Positions 1 to 6,884 of a stretch of 8,133 bases of DNA are shown one piece after another; position 1 is the first letter of the stretch, and each line of letters starts with the position of its first letter. The notes under the pieces are model-generated. The model made no database searches, was not told where the DNA came from, and worked only from the letters and a program-made list of their open reading frames with translations. This DNA comes from Nitrospira sp. (GTDB lineage Bacteria > Nitrospirota > Nitrospiria > Nitrospirales > Nitrospiraceae), in the NCBI GenBank assembly GCA_025363325.1, contig JANYEF010000365.1:1-8133 (forward strand), written 5' to 3'. The position numbers were made by a program, and so were the translations under genes.

Positions 1-593
1 TAGGTCAGGTTGAGCGGGCAACGGTAGCAATAGGGCGGGTCGGCTTCGGCGGTGGGGAAGAGCAGCGACTTGAATCGACCATGGAAGAGGTCGATGTTGC
101 CCACGCTGACGGCGCCGATGGTATCGCCATGGTAGGCCAGCTTCAGATGCAGAAAGGTGTTTTTGGGGCCGGCCTCGGGCCGTCGTAGCTGCCAGTACTG
201 GACCGCCATCTTGAGTGCGATCTCGACCGCCGTCGATCCATCGTCGGAATAAAATACCCTCGTCAGGCCTTTGGGTACGATCCTGATCAAGGCGCGCGCA
301 AGTTCAATCGCCGGAGGGTTGGAGAGTCCGAAGAGCGATGAATGCGCGATTTTATCCAGCTGTCGCTTGATTGCACGGTCGAGCGATGGGTGGCGATGCC
401 CGTGCAGATTGACCCAGATGGAGGAGGTTCCGTCGAGGTACTTCTTCCCGTCCGTATCGATCAGGTAGGACCCTTTTCCTTTTTCGATAATGAGCGGCTT
501 CTCCTGCTCCCATTCCTGCATTTGGGTGAACGGGTGCCAGAGGTACGTTCGATCCCAGTCGCTCAATTGTTTCGTAGAAGGTTGTCGAGCCAT
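1..593 (-). CDS. bioA: Adenosylmethionine-8-amino-7-oxononanoate aminotransferase, N-terminal part (runs off the left edge)
   Basis: This is a PLP-dependent class III aminotransferase that converts 8-amino-7-oxononanoate (KAPA) to 7,8-diaminopelargonate in biotin synthesis, with S-adenosylmethionine as the usual amino donor; it is cytoplasmic. Reading leftward from the ATG at 593-591 there are 197 open codons to the window edge. Visible BioA signatures are WHPFTQM (residues 19-25), a GTSSIWVNLHGHRHP stretch near residue 55-70, the cofactor-phosphate region FYSDDGSTAVEIALKMA, and YHGDTIGAVSVG starting at Tyr154. YCYRCPLNLT lies at the cut end. The catalytic lysine and C-terminal domain are outside the window. 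WHPFTQM with YHGDT separates BioA from other class III aminotransferases. No Shine-Dalgarno sequence precedes the ATG; the 19 nt upstream are pyrimidine-rich. The frame stays open upstream with a GTG at 638, but the ATG gives a normal BioA N-terminus. The gene is divergent from lepA. Confidence 0.93.
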   Translation of the reverse strand, partial: MARQPSTKQLSDWDRTYLWHPFTQMQEWEQEKPLIIEKGKGSYLIDTDGKKYLDGTSSIWVNLHGHRHPSLDRAIKRQLDKIAHSSLFGLSNPPAIELARALIRIVPKGLTRVFYSDDGSTAVEIALKMAVQYWQLRRPEAGPKNTFLHLKLAYHGDTIGAVSVGNIDLFHGRFKSLLFPTAEADPPYCYRCPLNLT

Positions 594-739
594 AGGGGAA
601 GAGTTAGAGGAGCGCGAATGGCTTATGGCGTATCGCACAAAATCAAGAAGCGCAGGCTTCTGGCATAAGTCTTCGGCATTCGCTCCATGCTTCTTGCCAT
701 TAGCTATACGCTCTTAAATCGGGTCTTGCGGCGCGGTGC
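594..739 (-). other. Predicted 5' leader of bioA with nested complementary segments
   Basis: If bioA is transcribed from the TATAAT box at 752-747, its untranslated leader runs from about 739 to 594, roughly 146 nt. It contains three nested complementary pairs: 614-620 with 677-683 (7 of 7 bp), 621-627 with 664-670 (6 Watson-Crick pairs plus one G-T), and an inner hairpin 646-651 with 656-661 (6 bp, 4-nt loop). The arms could stack into one long interrupted stem. The innermost hairpin is followed, in the bioA direction, by TTGATTTTG, which is too broken for a convincing terminator. I recognise no known riboswitch here and see no BirA-type operator. The pairings are seen in the sequence; the leader boundary and any regulatory role are inferred. 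Confidence 0.4.
614..711. repeat. Degenerate 7-nt repeats in inverted orientation
   Basis: On the + strand, three consecutive heptamers GCGAATG, GCTTATG and GCGTATC occupy 614-634. The same family in the opposite orientation appears as CATAAGT (664-670), CATTCGC (677-683), and the adjacent pair CATTAGC and TATACGC (698-711). All fit a loose form NATNNGC or its complement. The two orientations make the region an imperfect large palindrome and account for much of the predicted leader folding. It looks like remnants of a short intergenic repeat array. Whether the same heptamers occur elsewhere in the genome cannot be seen from this window. Confidence 0.4.
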
Positions 740-746
740 GAAGCGG

Positions 747-775
747 ATTATACGAGGGGGTGATTGCTTTGACAA
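747..775 (-). promoter_or_regulatory. Predicted sigma70-type promoter for bioA
   Basis: On the minus strand, TTGTCA (775-770) and TATAAT (752-747) are separated by exactly 17 bp, matching the housekeeping consensus at 11 of 12 hexamer positions. Start of transcription would be near 739. Its -35 box lies on the opposite strand of the rightward promoter's -35 box, sharing 770-774. It is the best leftward promoter I can find between the two genes. The sequence match is direct; activity is inferred. Confidence 0.6.
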
Positions 776-797
776 CCTCGGGGCCAGTAACTATAAT
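769..797 (+). promoter_or_regulatory. Predicted consensus sigma70-type promoter for the lepA operon
   Basis: TTGACA at 769-774 and TATAAT at 792-797 are separated by a 17-bp spacer, a 12 of 12 match to the housekeeping promoter consensus with ideal spacing. Transcription would begin around 803-805, leaving a leader of about 25 nt before the lepA TTG. A perfect match in the only gap upstream of a tightly packed gene run makes this the likely main promoter for lepA, lepB, rfaE1 and kdsB, perhaps also pyrG. Confidence 0.8.
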
Positions 798-828
798 GAC
801 CCGATGTTATTGGGAAAAGAGTTAGGAT

Positions 829-2628
829 TTGCAAAGCCTTATACGCAACTTTTCCATTATCGCCCATATCGATCACGGCAAATCAACCCTCGCTGACCGG
901 TTCCTGGAAGCCACGGGCGCAGTCACGGCTCGAGAATCGAAAGAGCAGATTCTCGACGCGATGGACTTGGAGCGTGAACGCGGGATTACGATCAAGGCCC
1001 ACGCGGTCGCGGTCCGGTATCTGGCCAAGGACGGGAAGACGTATACCTTGCATTTGATCGATACGCCGGGGCACGTCGACTTTACTTATGAAGTCTCGCG
1101 CAGTTTGGCGGCTTGCGAAGGCGCGCTCTTGCTCGTCGATGCCACCCAGGGGGTGCAGGCCCAGACGATTGCCAATGTGAACCTGGCGATGGCCAACAAT
1201 CTCACCATTATTCCTGTGATCAACAAGATCGATTTGGCGAGTGCGGATGTCGAGGGGACGAAGCAATCTATCTCGGAAATCTTGCAGCTCGATGCCAGCG
1301 ATGCGATGCCCATCAGCGCAAAAGTTGGAAAGGGCGTGCCGGAGGTGTTGGAGGCGGTCATTGCGCGGATTCCTCCACCGTCCGGCGATCCTCTAGCGCC
1401 GCTCAAGGCGCTCATTTTCGACTCCTGGTTCGATAATTATCAGGGTGTGATCGTGCTGACACGACTTGTGGATGGAGCGCTGCGGCCGGGGATGAAAATT
1501 AAAGTCATGTCGAACGACCGGACGTTCGAAGTGATGGAAGTCGGCCAATTCACCCCGAAACGGACGAAGAAGACCGAGCTGTTGACCGGCGAAGTCGGGT
1601 ACCTCTGCGCAAACATGAGAGAAGCCGCGGACGTCAAAATCGGCGATACGCTCACGGATGCGGTGACGCCGACGAGCACGCCCTTCCCTGGGTATAAAGA
1701 AGTGAAGCCGCTGGTGTTCTGTGGGCTCTATCCCACCGACACGGCCCGGTACGAAGACTTGCGGGATGCGCTGGTCAAACTGCGGTTGAACGATTCTTCT
1801 TTCGTCTACGAACCGGAGACGTCGCTGGCCTTGGGGTTCGGCTTTCGATGCGGCTTCTTGGGTCTCTTGCACATGGAAATCATCCAGGAGCGGCTCGAGC
1901 GTGAATATAATCTGACGCTCCTCACCACTGCACCGACCGTGGTCTATCGCGTGCGGACGACTAAAGGCGAGGTGCTGGAGGTCAATAACCCGGCGCAGCT
2001 TCCGCTTCCCAGCAGTATCGATTCATTTGAGGAGCCGTTTATTCTGGCGTCGGTCATTACGCCCGAACGCTACATGGGGGCCATTCTCAAGCTTTGTCAG
2101 GAGCGCCGCGGTATTCAGCGGAGCATACATTTTCTCGATCCGACGCGGGTGACGATCAGTTACGAGATGCCGCTGAACGAAGTCATTCTCGATTTCTACG
2201 ATAAGCTCAAGTCGCGCACGCAGGGCTATGCCTCGCTCGATTATGAGCTGATTGGCTATCGCGAGTCCGATCTCGTGCGGCTCGATATTCTCTTGAACGG
2301 CGAGGCCGTCGATGCCTTGTCCTTTATCACCCATAAGGAGCGTTCCATCCACCGGGGGCGTCAACTCGCCGAGAAGATGAAGGAACTCATTCCTCGGCAG
2401 ATGTACGAGATCGCCATTCAAGCGGCGATTGGGAGCAAGGTCATCGCGCGTGAGACGATCGGGGCCATGAAGAAGAACGTGCTTGCGAAATGCTACGGCG
2501 GCGATATCACGCGGAAACGCAAGCTCCTCGAAAAGCAGAAGGAAGGAAAGAAGCGCATGAAATCAGTGGGGAGCGTGGAAGTGCCGCAAGAGGCCTTCCT
2601 CGCCATCTTGAAAGTCGGTGACGAATGA
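829..2628 (+). CDS. lepA: Elongation factor 4 (LepA), ribosome-bound GTPase
   Basis: LepA is a translational GTPase that binds ribosomes; it has been linked to back-translocation, 30S biogenesis and growth under stress. The 599-aa product has the usual family length. G motifs are in order: AHIDHGKST (12-20), RERGITIKA (49-57), DTPGH (78-82), NKID (132-135) and SAK (163-165). These are followed by the domain II, III and V regions and the family-specific C-terminal domain, with CYGGDITRKRKLLEKQKEGK near the end. The start must be TTG at 829: an in-frame TAG lies at 823-825, and TTG yields the conserved start preceding IRNFSIIAHIDHGKST, whereas the next ATG (961) would remove G1. The ribosome-binding site is poor: AGGA ends only about 1-2 nt before the TTG, and a weak AAAGAG lies further up. 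The stop overlaps the lepB start by 4 bp (ATGA), so lepB is probably translationally coupled. Confidence 0.97.
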   Translation: MQSLIRNFSIIAHIDHGKSTLADRFLEATGAVTARESKEQILDAMDLERERGITIKAHAVAVRYLAKDGKTYTLHLIDTPGHVDFTYEVSRSLAACEGALLLVDATQGVQAQTIANVNLAMANNLTIIPVINKIDLASADVEGTKQSISEILQLDASDAMPISAKVGKGVPEVLEAVIARIPPPSGDPLAPLKALIFDSWFDNYQGVIVLTRLVDGALRPGMKIKVMSNDRTFEVMEVGQFTPKRTKKTELLTGEVGYLCANMREAADVKIGDTLTDAVTPTSTPFPGYKEVKPLVFCGLYPTDTARYEDLRDALVKLRLNDSSFVYEPETSLALGFGFRCGFLGLLHMEIIQERLEREYNLTLLTTAPTVVYRVRTTKGEVLEVNNPAQLPLPSSIDSFEEPFILASVITPERYMGAILKLCQERRGIQRSIHFLDPTRVTISYEMPLNEVILDFYDKLKSRTQGYASLDYELIGYRESDLVRLDILLNGEAVDALSFITHKERSIHRGRQLAEKMKELIPRQMYEIAIQAAIGSKVIARETIGAMKKNVLAKCYGGDITRKRKLLEKQKEGKKRMKSVGSVEVPQEAFLAILKVGDE

Positions 2629-3404
2629 GCGGGGAGACGAATCGCCCCCCATCGGACGACCTCACGTCTGCGTCTCGAGAGGGACGGAGGGATGCCGCAG
2701 GAACACCGGCTGTTTTCGGCGAACCGTCGGCGGTGTCGCGGCCGGGCAGGAAATCGCTCTTTCGTGAGTATACGGAAGCCATTATCGTGGCGATGCTCCT
2801 GGCCTTTGCGATCCGGGTGTTTGTCGTCCAGGCCTTCAAGATTCCCTCCGGCTCGATGATTCCCACGTTGTTGATCGGGGATCATATCCTGGTCAGCAAG
2901 TTGTCGTATGGCATTCAATGGCCCAGCCAGTGCAAGTTCCAAGTGGCCTTTCCTCCTGTCAATTGCTACGCCTCGCAGGCGCTCATCGAATTTGGCAAAC
3001 CGCAGCGGGGAGACATCATTGTGTTCCGGTTTCCCGAAGACGAGGAAAAAGATTTTATCAAACGGGTTGTGGGGACCCCAGGCGATACCGTCCAACTTCG
3101 CAATAAAGCCGTGTTGGTGAACGGTGTTGTGCTCGATGATAAATCCTTCACCCAACGGATCGACCCGGGGGTCATCGACGGCACCATCAATCCGCGCGAC
3201 AATTTCGGGCCGGTGACCGTGCCTGATGGATCCTATTTCATGATGGGCGACAATCGCGACCAAAGTCTGGATAGCCGGTTTTGGGGGTTCGTGCGTGAGG
3301 AGAAAATCCGCGGAAAGGCGTTCCGTATCTATTGGTCGTGGAACGGGCTAGGTCAAATGACGGAGTGGGTCAGATGGGATCGATTCGGCAAAGCCATCCA
3401 ATAG
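2625..3404 (+). CDS. lepB: Signal peptidase I (LepB)
   Basis: This membrane serine protease with a Ser/Lys dyad removes signal peptides from proteins leaving through Sec or Tat. The 259-aa product has a polar N-terminal tail of about 45 residues, one hydrophobic segment at about residues 52-70, then the periplasmic catalytic domain. Box B is PSGSMIPTL with nucleophile Ser77. Box D is FIKRVVGTPGD with general-base Lys146. Box E is GDNRDQSLDSRFWG (208-221). Between boxes B and C a loop carries Cys103 and Cys114, which could form a disulfide in the periplasm. Only one clear transmembrane segment is visible, whereas the E. coli enzyme has two. The start ATG lies in the ATGA overlap with lepA, and the 3' end overlaps rfaE1 by 31 bp. 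The lepA-lepB pairing is common across bacteria. Confidence 0.96.
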   Translation: MSGETNRPPSDDLTSASREGRRDAAGTPAVFGEPSAVSRPGRKSLFREYTEAIIVAMLLAFAIRVFVVQAFKIPSGSMIPTLLIGDHILVSKLSYGIQWPSQCKFQVAFPPVNCYASQALIEFGKPQRGDIIVFRFPEDEEKDFIKRVVGTPGDTVQLRNKAVLVNGVVLDDKSFTQRIDPGVIDGTINPRDNFGPVTVPDGSYFMMGDNRDQSLDSRFWGFVREEKIRGKAFRIYWSWNGLGQMTEWVRWDRFGKAIQ

Positions 3405-4438
3405 GTAAAGCCACGCGCCAGGCGGCGGGCTCCGGGGCTCAGGGCCGAGGAGGCCAGGCGTCCCCTGCAGTGCTGCGGCAGTACATCTCGCGGTTTCCGA
3501 AAGCCTCCGTACTCGTCATCGGCGACCTTATTCTCGACCATTATATCTGGGGCCGTGTGAGCCGCATCTCGCCGGAAGCCCCGGTTCCAGTGGTGCATGT
3601 CGATTCCGAGTCCTTAAGGCTCGGTGGCGCGGCGAACGTCTTCAATAACATTCTAGCCTTGGGGGGGAAAGCGGACCTCTGCGGCGTTATCGGCTCGGAC
3701 GAAAGCGGACGGATGCTCCTCAAAGAGTTGGGAGCGACCCGTTCAGGGCGTGGAGGGGTGGTGATCGACCAGGGCCGCCCGACCACCAGAAAGTCCCGCG
3801 TCATTGCACATAATCAGCAGATCGTGCGGTACGATGTCGAGCGCCGCGCAGAACTCAAACCGGCGATGCAACGGCGGATTCTCCGCTACGTCGAATCGCG
3901 GCTACGGGAGTTGTCCTGTCTCGTGGTGTCGGACTATGCCAAGGGGGTGGTGAGCGCCACATTGATGTCGGAACTCACGCGGCTTGCCGCACTTCGTGGG
4001 ATACCCCTGGTCGTCGATCCGAAAGTCGAACACTTCAGCTACTACAAGGGGGCGACGGTCATCACGCCGAACCATCTTGAAGCGACACAAGCCGCCGGCG
4101 TTCACGGCGATGACGATCAGGCCAATAACGAGGCCGGCGCGATTATCCGGCAGCGGTTAGGATGCCAAGCGGTGCTCATTACACGCGGTGAAAAGGGGAT
4201 GAGTTTGTACGAAGGAGACGGCGTCTCCTGGCACATTCCGACTCAAGCCCGCCAGGTTTACGACGTGACCGGCGCAGGCGATACGGTGGTCGGGACGTTG
4301 GCCCTCGCGCTGTCCACCGGTACCTCGATGAGAGATGCTGCGGTATTGGCGAACTACGCTGCGGGTGTCGTCGTCGGTATGGTCGGCACCGCGACCCTGT
4401 CGGCACAGCAGCTCTCTGAGGCTATTGGCCATGACTAA
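3374..4438 (+). CDS. rfaE1: D-glycero-beta-D-manno-heptose-7-phosphate kinase, stand-alone kinase domain
   Basis: This PfkB/ribokinase-family enzyme uses ATP to phosphorylate D-glycero-D-manno-heptose-7-phosphate at C1, a step toward ADP-heptose for the LPS inner core. The 354-aa product contains VLVIGDLILDHYIWGRVSRISPEAPVPVV (the HldE/RfaE1 N-terminal signature, residues 46-74), RLGGAANVFNNI, a VVSDYAKGV segment, VITPNHLEA, and the catalytic motif DVTGAGDTVVG with Asp303 as base. The nucleotidyltransferase domain of bifunctional E. coli HldE is absent, so a separate RfaE2 is expected elsewhere. I chose ATG 3374 because GGAG (3362-3365) sits 8 nt upstream. This leaves a polar N-terminal extension of about 32 residues, rich in Gly, Gln and Arg. 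GTG 3470 (no good ribosome-binding site) and upstream GTG 3365 or TTG 3332 are alternatives. It overlaps lepB by 31 bp and kdsB by 8 bp. Confidence 0.93.
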   Translation: MGSIRQSHPIGKATRQAAGSGAQGRGGQASPAVLRQYISRFPKASVLVIGDLILDHYIWGRVSRISPEAPVPVVHVDSESLRLGGAANVFNNILALGGKADLCGVIGSDESGRMLLKELGATRSGRGGVVIDQGRPTTRKSRVIAHNQQIVRYDVERRAELKPAMQRRILRYVESRLRELSCLVVSDYAKGVVSATLMSELTRLAALRGIPLVVDPKVEHFSYYKGATVITPNHLEATQAAGVHGDDDQANNEAGAIIRQRLGCQAVLITRGEKGMSLYEGDGVSWHIPTQARQVYDVTGAGDTVVGTLALALSTGTSMRDAAVLANYAAGVVVGMVGTATLSAQQLSEAIGHD

Positions 4439-5231
4439 GGCCACATCCTCCGTGACGGTGGTGATCCCGGCTCGCTACGGGTCGTCACGCTTTCCAGGAA
4501 AGCCCCTCGTCATGCTCGGTCGGAAGCCCATGATCCAGCATGTGTATGAACAAGCGATGGCCTGTCGTGCGGTGACGGAGGTCCTGGTTGCCACCGACGA
4601 CGAACGGATCAAGCAGGCTGTGGAGAGATTTGGCGGGCGTGCCGTGATGATAGCTGGTGACTATCGAACAGGCACCGATCGAGTCGCCGGTGTGGCGCGC
4701 ATGTTCGACGGGGACTACTTTCTGAATCTACAAGGGGATGAGATCCCGCTGCAGCCGGACTTACTGACAGATCTCATCGATCCGTTCATGAAGAGCGGTG
4801 TAGGAATGGGTACGCTGAAGCGGACGATCGATTCGACGGAGGATGTCCACAATCCATCCGTAGTAAAGGTGGTCACGGACCAGCTCGGCAACGCCTTGTA
4901 TTTTTCCCGCGCCCCGATTCCGTTGGTGCGGGACGATCCCAGCCGCCGGGCAGTCGGTGGGTTGCACTACATCCACCTCGGTCTGTACATGTACCGGCGC
5001 GACACCTTGCTGAAGCTGGCGGCCCTTCCCACCGGACGGTTGGAGGATGCGGAGAAGCTTGAGCAGTTGCGCGCCTTGGAGCACGGCATTCCGATCAGAG
5101 TGTGGGACACCACACAGGCTTCCTTGCGGATCGATGCGCCGGAAGATGTCGAGTCGGTGGCAGAAAAGCTCCAACAGTTTGACGTCATCAAGCGGGAGTT
5201 GGGTTTGCTGAAGGCAGCCCCTTCCAGGTAG
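4431..5231 (+). CDS. kdsB: 3-deoxy-manno-octulosonate cytidylyltransferase (CMP-Kdo synthetase)
   Basis: KdsB joins Kdo to CTP, giving CMP-Kdo and pyrophosphate, the activated sugar for Kdo transfer onto lipid A; it is cytoplasmic and Mg-dependent. The 266-aa product has the nucleotide-binding motif IPARYGSSRFPGKPL (12-26), VLVATDDERI, the TGTDRVA motif (80-86), the metal-binding region LQGDEIPLQP around Asp103, and HLGLYMYRRDTL. It also has an EKLEQLRALEHG segment and a C-terminal IDAPEDV. The usual QGDEP reads QGDEIP here: the acidic pair is kept and the proline is one place later. The ATG at 4431 is preceded by GAGG (4418-4421) with a 9-nt gap and overlaps the rfaE1 stop by 8 bp. An upstream in-frame TTG/CTG-type start would intrude further into rfaE1 and is not needed for the fold. 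Confidence 0.95.
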   Translation: MTKATSSVTVVIPARYGSSRFPGKPLVMLGRKPMIQHVYEQAMACRAVTEVLVATDDERIKQAVERFGGRAVMIAGDYRTGTDRVAGVARMFDGDYFLNLQGDEIPLQPDLLTDLIDPFMKSGVGMGTLKRTIDSTEDVHNPSVVKVVTDQLGNALYFSRAPIPLVRDDPSRRAVGGLHYIHLGLYMYRRDTLLKLAALPTGRLEDAEKLEQLRALEHGIPIRVWDTTQASLRIDAPEDVESVAEKLQQFDVIKRELGLLKAAPSR

Positions 5232-5280
5232 TAGGGGCATGCGTGTCAGAATTATACGATCCGACAAGATGGGGGCTACG

Positions 5281-6882
5281 ATGAGCAAGTTTATTTTTGT
5301 CACAGGTGGCGTTGTTTCCTCCCTGGGGAAGGGGCTCGCTTCGGCCTCAATCGGCAACCTGCTCGAGAGTCGTGGGTTGAAGATCACCTTCCTCAAGCTC
5401 GATCCCTATATCAACGTCGATCCCGGCACGATGAACCCCTATCAACATGGGGAAGTCTATGTGACGGAAGACGGCGCGGAAACAGACCTGGACCTCGGCC
5501 ACTATGAACGGTACACGTCTCTGACCCTGACCAAAGAAAACAACTACACGACTGGCAGGATCTACCACTCGGTCATCACGAAAGAGCGTCGCGGCGACTA
5601 CCTCGGCGGGACGGTACAGGTGGTGCCCCACGTCACCGATGAGATCAAACAGTGCATCATGCGCATCTCCCAGGGGATGGACGTGACGATTGTGGAGATC
5701 GGCGGCACGGTCGGCGACATCGAGAGCTTGCCTTTCCTCGAAGCGATTCGCCAGATGCCGTACGACGTGGGCCGCGAGAACGTGCTCTATGTGCACCTGA
5801 CGCTGGTGCCTTACATTGGCACAGCCGGTGAGCTGAAGACCAAACCGACGCAGCACTCTGTCAACAAGCTCCGGGAGATCGGTATTCAGCCGCATATCCT
5901 CCTCTGCCGGACCGATCGGTATTTGCCGCCGGAACTCAAGGCGAAGATTGCGATGTTCTGCAATGTCGAGAAAGACGCGGTGATCACGGCCAAGGACGTC
6001 GATACGATTTATGAAGTGCCGATCGTGTTCCGGAAGGAAGGACTGGACGAGCTGATCGTCCGCCTGCTCCATCTCGAGACCGGTCCGCCGAACCTGCGGG
6101 AATGGGATGCGATGGTCCAGAAGATCAAGCATCCCAAGCATGAAGTCTCCGTTGCCCTGGTCGGCAAGTATGCCGGGTTGAAGGAATGTTACAAGAGTCT
6201 CGCGGAATCGCTCGTCCATGGCGGCATCGACCATGAAACGAAGGTGAACATCCAGTGGATCGAATCGGAAGAGATTGAACGGCAAGGGACCGAGCGGATC
6301 CTACGCGAGGTTGATGGCATCCTGGTGCCCGGTGGGTTTGGCGCGCGCGGGATCGAAGGGAAAATCGCTGCGATTCGATACGCGAGGGAACACCGGATTC
6401 CGTTTCTCGGTTTGTGTCTGGGTATGCAGTGCGCGACGATCGAGTTTGCGCGAAACGTCGCCGGGCTAGCCGGTGCCAACAGCGCGGAATTCGACGAAGC
6501 CTGCTCCGATCCCGTTATTCATTTGATGTCCGATCAGCAGTCCGTCAGCGACAAGGGCGGGACGATGCGGCTCGGGTCCTATGTCTGTATGCTCGGGGAG
6601 GGAACCCTGGCCCAAAAGATGTATGGGGTGAGCGAAGTCCGCGAGCGCCATCGGCATCGGTACGAATTCAATAATGCGTATCGCGAGCAATTGCTCGCCA
6701 AGGGATTTGTGCTGAGCGGGCTTTCACCGGACGGTCGGCTTGTCGAGATCATCGAGTTACGCGACCACCCCTGGTTCCTGGCGACGCAGTTCCATCCGGA
6801 ATATAATTCGCGGCCACACCGCCCGCATCCGTTGTTTAGCGGTTTTGTGGGAGCGGCGTTGCGTCTCAAATGCGGCCACTGA
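5281..6882 (+). CDS. pyrG: CTP synthase
   Basis: PyrG aminates UTP to CTP using ATP and ammonia released from glutamine, the last step of de novo CTP synthesis; it is a cytoplasmic tetramer. The 533-aa product is close to the family length of about 535-550. The N-terminal synthase domain begins FVTGGVVSSLGKGL with the phosphate-binding loop at about residues 9-18, then KLDPYINVDPGTMNPYQHGEV, ETDLDLGHYER and VEIGGTVGDIES. The C-terminal class I glutaminase has PGGFGARG, nucleophile Cys379 in GLCLGMQ, and His505 and Glu507 in FHPEY, so both active sites appear intact. I chose ATG 5281 because MSKFIFVTGG is the family start and a GGGGG run (5271-5275) sits 5 nt upstream. In-frame ATGs at 5239 and 5269 lack proper ribosome-binding sites. 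The gene lies between two Kdo genes and supplies the CTP used by KdsB. A TTATAC at 5252-5257 has no matching -35 box, so read-through from lepA is likely. Confidence 0.97.
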   Translation: MSKFIFVTGGVVSSLGKGLASASIGNLLESRGLKITFLKLDPYINVDPGTMNPYQHGEVYVTEDGAETDLDLGHYERYTSLTLTKENNYTTGRIYHSVITKERRGDYLGGTVQVVPHVTDEIKQCIMRISQGMDVTIVEIGGTVGDIESLPFLEAIRQMPYDVGRENVLYVHLTLVPYIGTAGELKTKPTQHSVNKLREIGIQPHILLCRTDRYLPPELKAKIAMFCNVEKDAVITAKDVDTIYEVPIVFRKEGLDELIVRLLHLETGPPNLREWDAMVQKIKHPKHEVSVALVGKYAGLKECYKSLAESLVHGGIDHETKVNIQWIESEEIERQGTERILREVDGILVPGGFGARGIEGKIAAIRYAREHRIPFLGLCLGMQCATIEFARNVAGLAGANSAEFDEACSDPVIHLMSDQQSVSDKGGTMRLGSYVCMLGEGTLAQKMYGVSEVRERHRHRYEFNNAYREQLLAKGFVLSGLSPDGRLVEIIELRDHPWFLATQFHPEYNSRPHRPHPLFSGFVGAALRLKCGH

Positions 6883-6884
6883 TC

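Noticed and set aside
646..675. Inner hairpin of the bioA leader as an attenuator terminator
   Set aside because: The stem is only 6 bp, and the T-rich stretch after it in the bioA direction is interrupted by GA.
271..717. Short rightward open frames across the bioA start and the gap
   Set aside because: They are antisense to bioA or cross the leader repeats, lack ribosome-binding sites and show no protein-like pattern.
760..800. BirA-type biotin operator in the divergent region
   Set aside because: I looked for paired TTGTAAACC-like half-sites around the promoters and found none.
804..896. ATG at 804, at the predicted lepA transcript start, opening a short out-of-frame leaderless peptide
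   Set aside because: It overlaps the lepA start in another frame, with no support beyond the ATG. It could be a leader peptide, but nothing favours that over chance.
2493..3263. 256-codon open frame on the minus strand across the lepA-lepB junction
   Set aside because: It runs antisense to two well-supported genes and shows no domain or ribosome-binding site.
5239..5280. Upstream ATGs 5239 and 5269 as pyrG starts
   Set aside because: The AGGGG before 5239 is only 1 nt away and 5269 has no SD. The family N-terminus begins at 5281, which has a G-rich site at good distance.
5347..6285. 312-codon open frame on the minus strand inside pyrG
   Set aside because: The opposite strand encodes intact, motif-complete CTP synthase. 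The antisense protein is rich in His, Arg and Asp with no recognisable domain, typical of a shadow frame in GC-rich DNA.
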